Part shown: positions 35,211 to 43,317 of the stretch, piece after piece
Position numbering within the stretch: the first letter of the stretch is position 1
Layout: every line of letters begins with the position of its first letter
Assembly (NCBI GenBank): GCA_900540875.1
Contig: UQHT01000012.1
Coordinates: 3,205-67,204 of the forward strand
Length of the DNA stretch: 64,000 nucleotides
Origin: an uncultured Collinsella sp.
GTDB lineage: Bacteria > Actinomycetota > Coriobacteriia > Coriobacteriales > Coriobacteriaceae
Direction: 5' to 3'
Program-made: the position numbers and the translations under genes
Notes under the pieces: generated by a model
Databases searched by the model: none
Seen by the model: only the letters and a program-made list of their open reading frames with translations
Told to the model about the DNA's origin: nothing

Positions 35211-35427
35211 GGACGGTCCTTTGGGTGGACGGAACAATCGTGCCCTCGATTGTAGACCATGACGGTAGGGGGCAGGCCTTTCGTGGGGGGCGGGGTGCGC
35301 TTGCCAATTGCATGCTCGTTGCCTTTTGCGCTGGCAGGTGCGCCACATGAGAATTTGTGTCCCAGGATCCGGATATCTTCCCGTAACATGGTGTTATAGA
35401 AGCACCCCTTACGACAAGGAGGCTCAC

Positions 35428-37047
35428 ATGCGAAAGCAAATCCATGACAACCCAATCGACCACGGCTGCTCGTGCGCGCTCTCTCATGGAACGTGGCGTC
35501 GCGTGGGCGCCAAGCTTGCCTGCGCGGGGGCTTGCGCGCTCATGGCCGGCCAGCTGCTGCTGCCGAGCGTGGCGCTCGCCGCCGACTGGGTCAACGTGGG
35601 CGGCACGCAGTACGACGCGGGCACTGCCGCCGGCGACGATGCGGGAACCTGGTCCTGGGATGGCGCTAACGACATGAAGCTCAACGGCTACGACGGTACC
35701 GGCATCAGCGCTCAGGGCAACCTCACCATCGATGTGGCGGGCACCAACACCATCACGGCCGATGCCGGTCAGAGCGCTATTGCTGCCAAGAACGGCAACC
35801 TTGCCATTACCGGCGACGGCACCCTTAATGCGACGGCCCAGACCGATGTGATTGCGGCGGAAGGCGACGGCAATGCGGGTGGCGATGTGACCATCAGCGG
35901 CGCCAACGTCAACGTGACGGCTTCGGGCGCAGTGAACAGTGCGACGGGCATTCGCGCGACGGCCGGCAGCGTGACGATCGATAAGGGCGCCGATGTCAAA
36001 ATCGAGGCAAAATCGGCGGAAGGATCTTGGCGTCCAACGGTGGGCACCTACGGTATCTTTGCCGATAACCTTCCCAGTAGACACGCTGCTCAGGAAGGCG
36101 AGCAGGAAGAACCGGATTATGTCTCCGTGCACGGGGGCGACGTCACGATCGATGCCGCCAACCTGTCGATCAAGACAGCCGATGCCTGGCAGGTTTCCGT
36201 GTGCATCAATACGGTCGGTATCAAAAAGAATACCCTCATGAAAATCGTCAACAGAGCCGATGTCGCGCTTTCCGCCGGCAGTGCGGCTTCGCTCTCGGCG
36301 GGCATCAGCGCGCGTTCGCAAAGCGGTGCGGTGTGGATGCTTGTCGAGGAGTCGAATCTTACGTCTCGAAGCCTGTCTGCTGCAAACGGCATCGATGCCG
36401 TCCGCAATCAAAGTTTTGGAATCATGGCAGAGGCAAACACCGGGTCGGAAACGCCTCGTATCAAGATTCGCAAATCGAAGATTGAGGCCTCGGGCGCGAC
36501 TGCGGGAATCTATGCGATCAACTGCAACGACGCGACTGCGACGCTGTTCCGTGCCGCGATGATCGATTTACGAGGAAACGCGATGATTACGACTCCGACG
36601 GACGGTGCCGTGCGCGATGTGAAAAAGGTTGTCGATACGGGGAAATGGCCGAGCTCCCAGAACGGGCAGGTCGTCGGTGTTGCCGGTTCGTCTGCCATTA
36701 CGGATATCGTCGGTTCTGCTGAGGTCGCCCATGATGTAGTGATTGATTTTGGAGACGGACAGGAGCCGGAGCCGACGCCCGATCCAGAGCCGACGCCGGA
36801 GCCCGATCCCGACCCCATACCCAATCCCGAGCAGAAGCCTGGCCTCAAGTCCGTAGACAAGGACGTAAAGACCACCACGGCGGTCACCAAGACCGTTACG
36901 ACCAAGACTGCCGCCGGCGCCAAAAACGCTTCCGGTGTTCTGGCTGCCACAGGCGACAACGCTGCGATGGCGGCGGCAGCCCTCGGCATTGCCGGTGCGT
37001 CCGTCATCGGCGCCGGCTTCGTCGCGTCCAAGCGCCGCAGCAGCTAG
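35428..37047 (+). CDS. Sortase-anchored surface protein with beta-helix domain (LAATG)
   Basis: 539 residues from the ATG at 35428 (AAGGAGG upstream). A long signal peptide (1-51, ending LLLPSVALA) carries a HGTWRRVG motif before the hydrophobic core. Residues 52-460 repeat short units such as GISAQGNLTIDVAGTNTI and GNLAITGDGTLNA, suggesting a right-handed beta-helix or carbohydrate-binding surface domain. A Pro-Glu-Asp spacer (EPTPDPEPTPEPDPD) comes next. The end has the sorting signal LAATGD, a hydrophobic helix and the basic tail KRRSS. It would be cell-wall linked. Paralogous ends with 37253. Confidence 0.85.
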   Translation: MRKQIHDNPIDHGCSCALSHGTWRRVGAKLACAGACALMAGQLLLPSVALAADWVNVGGTQYDAGTAAGDDAGTWSWDGANDMKLNGYDGTGISAQGNLTIDVAGTNTITADAGQSAIAAKNGNLAITGDGTLNATAQTDVIAAEGDGNAGGDVTISGANVNVTASGAVNSATGIRATAGSVTIDKGADVKIEAKSAEGSWRPTVGTYGIFADNLPSRHAAQEGEQEEPDYVSVHGGDVTIDAANLSIKTADAWQVSVCINTVGIKKNTLMKIVNRADVALSAGSAASLSAGISARSQSGAVWMLVEESNLTSRSLSAANGIDAVRNQSFGIMAEANTGSETPRIKIRKSKIEASGATAGIYAINCNDATATLFRAAMIDLRGNAMITTPTDGAVRDVKKVVDTGKWPSSQNGQVVGVAGSSAITDIVGSAEVAHDVVIDFGDGQEPEPTPDPEPTPEPDPDPIPNPEQKPGLKSVDKDVKTTTAVTKTVTTKTAAGAKNASGVLAATGDNAAMAAAALGIAGASVIGAGFVASKRRSS

Positions 37048-37192
37048 CATTAGCTTTCACAGCCATTTTCATCCGCTGTGTGGGCATAAGTGTCTTCGCG
37101 GCAGCTTTTTGTATTTTCGTAGGTAACAGCCTGGGCTCGCATGTACGAACCTAGGCGTACGGGGCCATTTGGCGCATCTTGGTTGTACAGGA

Positions 37193-37224
37193 CCACCGCA
37201 AAGGGACAGGCGCCTTTGTAGTGG
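37193..37224. repeat. CCACCACAAAG palindrome family, copy 3
   Basis: CCACCGCAAAG and CTTTGTAGTGG arms around GGACAGGCGC. Diverged copy upstream of the second surface-protein gene. Confidence 0.7.
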
Positions 37225-37252
37225 CGTTAATCCTTCGATTAGGGAGGCCGTT

Positions 37253-38437
37253 ATGAACGGAAGCCACTTTGATAAGCAAACCCAGCGCGAGCGCGCTTGC
37301 TCGCTCGTTCACGGTACTTGGCGTTGCGTGGGCGTGAAGATTGCCAGCGTCGGTGCGTGCGCACTCATGATCGTCCAGCTACTGCTGCCGAGCGTGGCGC
37401 TCGCGACCGAGTGCGCGGATTCCGCCGCCGCGACGGGCGAGGTTGCCGCAGCTCTGGTGACGCCGGCAGTTGCGGAGGATGCGGCTCCGGCGACCACGCC
37501 TGCAACCGACGCTGCTCTGGCGGCACAAACTGTCGCCGAACCTCAGCAGACGACTCCGGCTGACGCCGCCGATGAGTCTAACAATGTGGCACCCGCTGAA
37601 CAAAACAATCCCAGCGACAACGCCGCCGCACCGGCAAACGACGCCATTACGTCGCATGGTGTGACCGACGTGACAGATAAGACCGTCGATGGCGTGTTTG
37701 CGCCCAATGCGGCCAATATGCTGTGCGAGCAGCCGGTTGATGATTGGCAAACTATCGACGTTATCGAGATTGACGACGCCACCACCATCTTTAGGGCGGG
37801 CGATAAACCGGACTTTACGGCAGACACTCCGGCGGGCTCGAACTCCATTCTTCAGTGTGAGTTCTGGACGGGCAGCGATGGCAGTGAAGTGAACTCCGAT
37901 ATATTCTGGGACCGGAAAATCACCAACCACATCGACGCTTTTAAATCTGGTGTGACCTATCGCTATGGCCTGTACTTTAAGCCGGCGTGGGATTTCTTCT
38001 TTACGTCTAACATTAAACTGATGGTCAATGGCGTGGAGTGCAGTTATCGGGTGGATAAGGCAAGCGAGCATGCGCCTGTTCCCGGCTTGTTCCGTACGCT
38101 ATGGCTAATCACCGACCTGACGTTTACGCCCGAGGCTAAGCCGGTCCCGGTCGACCCGGAGATGCCGGCGCCGCAGCCCGAGGTCAAGCCCGAGGTGAAG
38201 CCCGAGGTGAAGCCCGAGCAGAAGCCGGGGGTCAAACCGGAGGTCAAGCCTGCCGTAACGTCAGCTAAGACGATTACGGTGACCAAAACGGTCGCCAAGG
38301 CCGCTCCGGCCGAGAAAGCCGACACCGCCCTGGCCGCCACGGGCGATAGCGCCGCGATGACGGTCGCCGCCCTGGGCATCGCCGGCGCAACCGTTGCCGC
38401 GGCAGGCATCGCTGCGACCAAGCGCCGCAAGCGTTAG
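37253..38437 (+). CDS. Sortase-anchored surface protein (LAATG), paralogue
   Basis: 394 residues from the ATG at 37253 behind AGGGAGG. The signal peptide shares the extended HGTWR-VG...GACALM..QLLLPSVALA pattern with 35428. A long Ala/Pro/Thr/Glu-rich low-complexity stretch (55-150) precedes a compact domain of about 150 residues (WQTIDVIEIDDATTIFRAG ... YGLYFKPAWDFFFTSNIKLMVNG) that I do not recognise. Pro-Glu-Val-Lys repeats form a spacer, then LAATGD, a hydrophobic helix and KRRKR. Likely wall-anchored; ligand unknown. Confidence 0.82.
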   Translation: MNGSHFDKQTQRERACSLVHGTWRCVGVKIASVGACALMIVQLLLPSVALATECADSAAATGEVAAALVTPAVAEDAAPATTPATDAALAAQTVAEPQQTTPADAADESNNVAPAEQNNPSDNAAAPANDAITSHGVTDVTDKTVDGVFAPNAANMLCEQPVDDWQTIDVIEIDDATTIFRAGDKPDFTADTPAGSNSILQCEFWTGSDGSEVNSDIFWDRKITNHIDAFKSGVTYRYGLYFKPAWDFFFTSNIKLMVNGVECSYRVDKASEHAPVPGLFRTLWLITDLTFTPEAKPVPVDPEMPAPQPEVKPEVKPEVKPEQKPGVKPEVKPAVTSAKTITVTKTVAKAAPAEKADTALAATGDSAAMTVAALGIAGATVAAAGIAATKRRKR

Positions 38438-38474
38438 GTTTTGGCGACGGCGCCCATCCTCGGCTTCAGCACAA

Positions 38475-38529
38475 TCTCAATCTGTAACACCAAGCGGGAT
38501 ATTTAGCCTCTAACTGTTACAGATCGAGA
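38475..38529. repeat. Inverted repeat after the surface-protein genes
   Basis: TCTCAATCTGTAACA and TGTTACAGATCGAGA pair with one mismatch across a 25-base loop. No T-run follows, so it may be a protein site or a repeat rather than a terminator. Confidence 0.5.
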
Positions 38530-38550
38530 CAAAACGACCAGGCAAGTCCC

Positions 38551-38588
38551 AAACCACCACAAAGGGGACAGGCACCTTTGTGGTGGTT
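38551..38588. repeat. CCACCACAAAG palindrome family, copy 4 (best-conserved)
   Basis: Near-perfect arms AAACCACCACAAAG and CTTTGTGGTGGTTT with centre GGGACAGGCAC. Confidence 0.85.
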
Positions 38589-38603
38589 TGGGCGGCCGGT
38601 ATA

Positions 38604-38643
38604 GAAAAAGTCCCCGCCGGGCGTGTGCTCGACGGGGACTTTG
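38604..38643 (-). terminator. Terminator of the NfnAB-like operon (bidirectional)
   Basis: AAAGTCCCCG and CGGGGACTTT pair; on the minus strand the stem is followed by TTTCTAT. Confidence 0.85.
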
Positions 38644-38670
38644 CCGTTTGATGGCTAGTGCTGTAGGTGA

Positions 38671-40080
38671 TTACTCGCCCAGCAGGCTCTTGGTGATGGA
38701 AGCGGCGGCCTTCTTGCCGGCGCCCATTGCCAGAATGACCGTAGCGGCACCGGTGACGATGTCGCCGCCGGCCCAGATGCGGGGATCGGTGGTCTGGCCG
38801 GTCTCCTCGTCGGCAACGATGTAGCCCCACTTGTTGAGCTCCATCTTGCCGCCGATCTTGGCAGCAAAGGGGTTGGCGTTGGTGCCGATAGCCGAGATCG
38901 CAACGTCGCAGGGAATCTCCTCGATGGCGCCCTCGATGGGCACCGGGCGACGACGGCCGGACTCGTCGGGCTCGCCGAGCTCCATCTTCTGGACCTTGAC
39001 GGCGCACACGGAGCCGTCCTCGCCAGCGACAAACTCGAGCGGGGAGACGAGCGGCAGAACCTCGACGCCCTCGGCCTTAGCATGGTGCAGCTCGGCGCGA
39101 CGGCAGGGCATCTCGTCCTCGGTACGACGGTAGGCGATGATGGCGTGCTCGGCGCCCAGACGCTTGGCGGTACGGACGGCGTCCATAGCCACGTTGCCGC
39201 CACCAAAGACAACGACGTTCTTGCCGTGCTTGGTGGGGGTGTCGTACTCGGGGAACTTGTTGGCCTTCATCAGGTTCACGCGGGTGAGGTACTCGTTGGC
39301 GAAGAAGACGTTGGGCAGGTTCTCGCCGGGAACGTTGAGGAACTTGGGCAGGCCAGCGCCGGTCGCCACGTAGATGGCGTCGAAGCCCTGCTCGAACAGC
39401 TCCTCGGCCGTGGCCATGTTACCCACGACGGAGTTGTACTCAAACTTGACGCCCATGTCCTCCAGGCCGTCAATCTCGCGCTTGACGACCGCCTTGGGCA
39501 GACGGAACTCGGGGATGCCGTAGACCAGCACGCCGCCGCCGGTGAAGAATGCCTCGAAGACGGTGACGTCAAAGCCGTTGCGGGCGAGCTCGCCGGCGCA
39601 GGTGATGCCGGACGGGCCGGAGCCGACGACGGCGACCTTCTTGCCGTTCTTGGGAGCCATCTTGGGCGTGGAGGCGAGCTCGGGGCGGTCACCCAGGAAG
39701 CGCTCGAGCTGGCCGATGGCCACGGGCTCGGACTTCTTGCCACGGATGCACTTGCCCTCGCACTGGTTCTCCTGCGGGCAGACGCGGCCGCAGATAGCGG
39801 GAAGCATGGAGTCCTCGCGGATGGTATCGAGAGCGCCGCCGAAGTCCTTCGCGCGGATCTGCTCGATAAAGCGGGGGATGTTGATGTTGACGGGGCAGCC
39901 CTCAACACAGAACGGCTTCTTGCAGTTGAGGCAGCGCTCGGCCTCGGCCAGCGCCATCTCCTCGGTGAAGCCCTTGTCGACGGGGCGGAAGTCGCAGGCG
40001 CGCTCGGCAGCCGGCTCCTCGTTATCGGGGGTGCGGGGCGACTTCATATCGGCAACGAAACGACCGTTAACTAGTGGCAT
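38671..40080 (-). CDS. gltA: NADPH-binding flavoprotein, GltA/NfnB-like subunit
   Basis: 469 residues. The N-terminal part carries two [4Fe-4S] cysteine sets (CLNCKKPFCVEGCP and CGRVCPQENQCEGKC). Two Rossmann domains follow: KVAVVGSGPSGITCAGELARNG with VFEAFFTGGGVLVYGIPEFRLPK, then NVVVFGGGNVAMDAVRTAKRLGAE. This is the glutamate-synthase small-subunit family. Because the partner gene encodes a SudB/NfnA-like protein and no GltB is present, the pair more likely forms NfnAB (ferredoxin-dependent NADH:NADP+ transhydrogenase) or a SudAB-like sulfide/polysulfide reductase. The start overlaps the upstream gene by 10 bases. Confidence 0.9.
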   Translation of the reverse strand: MPLVNGRFVADMKSPRTPDNEEPAAERACDFRPVDKGFTEEMALAEAERCLNCKKPFCVEGCPVNINIPRFIEQIRAKDFGGALDTIREDSMLPAICGRVCPQENQCEGKCIRGKKSEPVAIGQLERFLGDRPELASTPKMAPKNGKKVAVVGSGPSGITCAGELARNGFDVTVFEAFFTGGGVLVYGIPEFRLPKAVVKREIDGLEDMGVKFEYNSVVGNMATAEELFEQGFDAIYVATGAGLPKFLNVPGENLPNVFFANEYLTRVNLMKANKFPEYDTPTKHGKNVVVFGGGNVAMDAVRTAKRLGAEHAIIAYRRTEDEMPCRRAELHHAKAEGVEVLPLVSPLEFVAGEDGSVCAVKVQKMELGEPDESGRRRPVPIEGAIEEIPCDVAISAIGTNANPFAAKIGGKMELNKWGYIVADEETGQTTDPRIWAGGDIVTGAATVILAMGAGKKAAASITKSLLGE

Positions 40081-40910
40081 GCGCAGCTCTTTTCCTCATA
40101 GGCCTTGAGGGACTCGCCCTCTTCGGAACGGTAAGCGGCCTGGCGGGCACGAAGGTCATCCCAGTCGACCAGGGTGGCATCGAAGTCGGGGCCGTCGACG
40201 CAAGCGAACTTGGTCACGCCGCCCACCTCGACGCGGCAGCAGCCGCACATACCGGTGCCGTCAACCATGATGGGGTTGAGCGACGCGGTGATGGGGGTGT
40301 CGTACTTCTGGGCGGTGAGGGTCGAGAACTTCATCATCGGAACGGGGCCGACGCAGAAGACCTGGCTCACGGCCTTGTCCTGCAGCAGGCGCTCCAGCGG
40401 AGCGGTGACAACGCCCTGCTCGCCGTAGGAGCCGTCGTCAGTGGTGATGTGGATGTGGTCCTCGTCGAGGAGCTCGCGGAACTGGTCCTCCATGAGCAGG
40501 AGGTCCTTGGTGCGGGCGCCCATGATGGCGTGCACCTCGTGACCGGTCTCGACCAGGTGCTTGGCGACCGGGAAGGCAATTGCCAGGCCGACGCCGCCGC
40601 CAATGACGGCGCAGGGGCCCTCAGCCATCTCGGTGGGAACGCCCAGCGGGCCCACGACGTCGCGCAGCGACTCGCCGGCCTCGTAGGTGGAAAGCATCTC
40701 GGTGGTCTTGCCGATCACCATGAAGATGAACTCGACCCAGCCCTCGTCACCGTTCCAACCAGCTAGGGTAAACGGGACGCGCTCGCCCGTCTCGTTGGCG
40801 CGAACCATGAGGAACTGTCCAGCGTGCGCATGCTTGGCGATCGCGGGCGCCTCGATGCGGAACTTGAACACCTTCTCCGAGAACTGCGTCTTCTCCAGGA
40901 TCTTATACAT
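40071..40910 (-). CDS. Ferredoxin-NADP reductase-like FAD/[2Fe-2S] protein, NfnA/SudB type
   Basis: 279 residues. It contains an N-terminal FAD-binding barrel (FKFRIEAPAIAKHAHAGQFLMVRANETGERVPFTLAG), an NAD-binding region (GPCAVIGGGVGLAIAFPVAKHL) and a C-terminal [2Fe-2S] cluster site (DGTGMCGCCRVEVGG...FACVDGP). This is the family of dihydroorotate dehydrogenase electron-transfer subunits and NfnA. Together with the next gene it would form the small subunit of an electron-bifurcating flavoenzyme in the cytoplasm, balancing ferredoxin, NADH and NADPH in an anaerobe. No pyrD is adjacent. Confidence 0.88.
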   Translation of the reverse strand: MYKILEKTQFSEKVFKFRIEAPAIAKHAHAGQFLMVRANETGERVPFTLAGWNGDEGWVEFIFMVIGKTTEMLSTYEAGESLRDVVGPLGVPTEMAEGPCAVIGGGVGLAIAFPVAKHLVETGHEVHAIMGARTKDLLLMEDQFRELLDEDHIHITTDDGSYGEQGVVTAPLERLLQDKAVSQVFCVGPVPMMKFSTLTAQKYDTPITASLNPIMVDGTGMCGCCRVEVGGVTKFACVDGPDFDATLVDWDDLRARQAAYRSEEGESLKAYEEKSCACH

Positions 40911-41081
40911 AGAACCCCTCTCTTGTTAGGGCCGCCGAACCGTGCCTCCACGGAAATGGACGGTAGCCCGAGTAAAACCGTACGCGCACAGGCGTTGTGC
41001 AGACATACGGTGCAAATTATACCCTCATGGACATGCTGTTTACGTGTGTCTTCGGCGGTTGGGAAAAGGGTTTATCCACTT

Positions 41082-41122
41082 CGACCTACCAAATAGGGAT
41101 AGGTTTATTTTGGTCGGTTTTA
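41082..41122. repeat. AAAACCTGCC palindrome family, copy 2 (diverged)
   Basis: CGACCTACCAAATAGGGATAGG then TTTATTTTGGTCGGTTTTA; same layout and TTTATTTTGG core as 25322-25365. Confidence 0.7.
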
Positions 41123-41135
41123 TCAGGCAAAACGG

Positions 41136-41179
41136 CAAAGGGGGCCGGCCTCGGGTTGTGATGAGGCCGGCCCCCTTTG
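41136..41179 (-). terminator. Terminator of the glmU-prs-pth unit
   Basis: A perfect 17-bp stem starting CAAAGGGGGCCGGCCTC with a 10-base loop, located downstream of pth. Confidence 0.75.
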
Positions 41180-41243
41180 GGGTGTTATGCGTGTATGGCG
41201 GCGCGGGGTTTATTGCGATGCGGCCACCGGGGCGTTTCCGCAG

Positions 41244-41288
41244 ATAAAACCTGCCAAAATAAACCTGTCCCTAAACGGTAGGTTTTAG
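41244..41288. repeat. AAAACCTGCC palindrome family, copy 3 (inverted)
   Basis: ATAAAACCTGCCAAAATAAA and ACGGTAGGTTTTAG with GGGACAGG on the complementary strand. It contains the pth stop codon. Confidence 0.8.
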
Positions 41289-41914
41289 TGCTTGCCGTTG
41301 GCGGAGGCGGCGCCGTTGACGTGGTCGCGGGCATAGATCACGCCGTGCACGATGGCGAGACCCGCGGCGTCGGCGGCGCGGGCGCAGGTGTCCTGGAAGT
41401 CATCGGCCTCGCGGGCGCGCAGCTGTTTGAGCACATAGTCTGCCACGGCCATCTTGCCGGGAGGGTTGCCGATGCCGGTGCGGATACGGCTAAAGTCGCG
41501 GCTGCCCATCTTGTCGATGATGGAGCGCAGGCCGTTGTGCCCGGCGTGGCCACCGCCCACCTTGACGCGCACGTCACCGGCGGGGATGTCGAGCTCGTCG
41601 TGAATCACGAGTAGCTCCTCGGCCTTGATCTTGTACTCGCGGCAGAGCTTGGAGATGGGGCCACCCGAGGTATTCATATACGACTGCGGCTTGACCAGCA
41701 CGATCTGGCGCTTGCCACCCTCTTCCTCGGGATCGTTGATGTTGATGAGTGCGACCTCGGCGCCGGCCTGGTTTTTCCAGTACGTGACACCGGCCTGACG
41801 GGCCAGCTCATCGATCGCCTTAAAGCCGGCGTTGTGGCGGGTCTCGGCATATTCCTCACCCGGGTTGCCAAGTCCGGCAACCATGCGAATCTTAAGCGGC
41901 TGTGCAGCTGCCAT
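41285..41914 (-). CDS. pth: Peptidyl-tRNA hydrolase
   Basis: 209 residues from the ATG at 41914, preceded by GGAAGGA; an ATG at 41935 lies before this site and is rejected. Pth releases tRNA from stalled peptidyl-tRNA. The active-site region is MVAGLGNPGEEYAETRHNAGF with the catalytic histidine in RHNAG, and LVKPQSYMNTSG, VIHDELDIPAGDVRVKVGGGHAGHNGLRSI and FSRIRTGIGNP follow. It lies downstream of prs on the same strand, separated by a very large hairpin. Confidence 0.96.
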   Translation of the reverse strand: MAAAQPLKIRMVAGLGNPGEEYAETRHNAGFKAIDELARQAGVTYWKNQAGAEVALININDPEEEGGKRQIVLVKPQSYMNTSGGPISKLCREYKIKAEELLVIHDELDIPAGDVRVKVGGGHAGHNGLRSIIDKMGSRDFSRIRTGIGNPPGKMAVADYVLKQLRAREADDFQDTCARAADAAGLAIVHGVIYARDHVNGAASANGKH

Positions 41915-42033
41915 ATTTGTCCTTCCGTTACACATAAAAGTTTAATCAACGACAAAGGCTACCACGCCCGCCGAAGGCGAGACTTCGTTTCAGCGAAATC
42001 CCACCAGACAAAAGCGCGGCCGCGGCAGAGCGA

Positions 42034-42111
42034 GCCGTCGGAACAGAAGAAACCCCCGCGCGACCTTTGCGAAGCAAGGGGGAGCGCGGGGGTTTCTTCT
42101 GTTCCGACGGC
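42034..42111. repeat. Very large hairpin between pth and prs
   Basis: A perfect 28-bp stem starting GCCGTCGGAACAGAAGAAAC with the loop GACCTTTGCGAAGCAAGGGGGA. Layout resembles the giant hairpins near purE: a long variable stem, with a smaller GCGAAG-containing loop. It may attenuate prs-to-pth transcription. Confidence 0.85.
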
Positions 42112-42139
42112 GATGCGCCGGGTTGCAAGGACGATGCGA

Positions 42140-43126
42140 TTACAGCGCGAAGTCGCCGCCGACGAGCGTGGAGACGGGCTCCTCGTGGTAAACGGCGGAG
42201 ATGGCCTGAGCGAACTCCTCGGCGACCGAGATAGTCTTGATCTTGCCGCCGACCTCGACGGGGATGGCGTCGGTGACGACGCACTCGACGATGGGGGCAT
42301 CGTTCAGGCGCTCGATGGCCGGACCGGAGAAGATGCCGTGGGTGGCGCAGACGTAGATGTCGCCGGCGCCCATAGCCTTGAGCTCCTTGACGTTGGCGCA
42401 CAGGGTGCCAGCGGTGTCGATCATGTCGTCGTTGATGATGCAGGTCTTGCCCTTGATGTCACCGATGATGCCCATGACCTCGGCGGCGTTGTGGCGCGGA
42501 CGGCCCTTGTGGGCGATGGCCAGGTCGCAGCCGAGCATGTCGGACAGCTTCTTGGCGGCCTTGGCGCGACCCACGTCGGGGGAGACGACAACCAGGTTGT
42601 CGGTGTCGAAGTGCATGTCGTTGTAGTACTGGCCAAACAGCGGCAGTGCGGACAGGTGGTTAACCGGGATATCGAAGAAGCCCTGGATCTGGCCCTGGTG
42701 CAGGTCGAGGGTGATGATGCGGTTGACGCCGGCACGCTCGAGCAGGTTGGCGACGAGGCGGGCGGTGATGGGCTCGCGCGGGCCGGCCTTGCGGTCCTGG
42801 CGGGCATAGCCGTAGTGGGTGATAACGGCGGTGATGGAGCGGGCGGATGCGCGCTTGGCAGCGTCGGTGGCGATGAGCAGCTCCATGAGCATGTCGTTGA
42901 CGTTGCCGCCGGCCACGGACTGAATCAGGAAGACGTCGGCGCCGCGGACGGTCTCGTCGTAGCGGGCGTAAATCTCACCATTGGCGAACTGCTTTAGCGT
43001 AAGGCCCGAAAGCTCGACCCCAAGGTACTCAGCAATCTTCTGAGCGAGGGGACGGTTGGAGGAACCGGAATACACGCGGATGGACTTGCGCATATTCTCC
43101 GACTTCTCGGGATCATTAATCGGCAT
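42140..43126 (-). CDS. prs: Ribose-phosphate pyrophosphokinase (PRPP synthetase)
   Basis: 328 residues; AAAGGAGAAGG precedes the ATG. Prs makes PRPP from ribose 5-phosphate and ATP, feeding the pur genes and pyrimidine, histidine and NAD synthesis. Class I signatures: RVYSGSSNRPLAQKIAEYLG, the flexible loop YGYARQDRKAGPREPI, metal site TLDLHQGQIQGFF, VVSPDVGRAKAAKKLSDMLG, and the PRPP-binding motif CIINDDMIDTAGTL. glmU lies 191 bases upstream on the same strand; a terminator stands between them. Confidence 0.97.
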   Translation of the reverse strand: MPINDPEKSENMRKSIRVYSGSSNRPLAQKIAEYLGVELSGLTLKQFANGEIYARYDETVRGADVFLIQSVAGGNVNDMLMELLIATDAAKRASARSITAVITHYGYARQDRKAGPREPITARLVANLLERAGVNRIITLDLHQGQIQGFFDIPVNHLSALPLFGQYYNDMHFDTDNLVVVSPDVGRAKAAKKLSDMLGCDLAIAHKGRPRHNAAEVMGIIGDIKGKTCIINDDMIDTAGTLCANVKELKAMGAGDIYVCATHGIFSGPAIERLNDAPIVECVVTDAIPVEVGGKIKTISVAEEFAQAISAVYHEEPVSTLVGGDFAL

Positions 43127-43266
43127 TACCCTTCTCCTTTATATCGAATGCCATATAGATGCCTTGTTGCATTGTAACCGCGCGGCGGGGTTTATCGGGT
43201 CCTGATAACGTCTTTACCGTCAACGGACACGAACCGACCACTCATCCTGTCGCGCAGGTCACGATA

Positions 43267-43301
43267 GAAAAAGGAGCCGTCCCCATGGGAACAGCTCCTT
43301 A
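43267..43301 (-). terminator. Terminator of glmU
   Basis: On the minus strand AAGGAGC pairs with GCTCCTT around TGTTCCCATGGGGACG and is followed by TTTTTC. Confidence 0.85.
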
Positions 43302-43317
43302 GATGCTTGGTAAAACG

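Larger units (their letters stand above)
40911..41284. other. Gap between nfnA-like gene and pth, with terminator and two repeats
   Basis: About 370 bases with no gene. It contains a diverged AAAACCTGCC-family element (41082-41122), a long terminator (41136-41179), a second element overlapping the pth stop (41244-41288), and the promoter region of the NfnAB-like operon. Confidence 0.8.
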
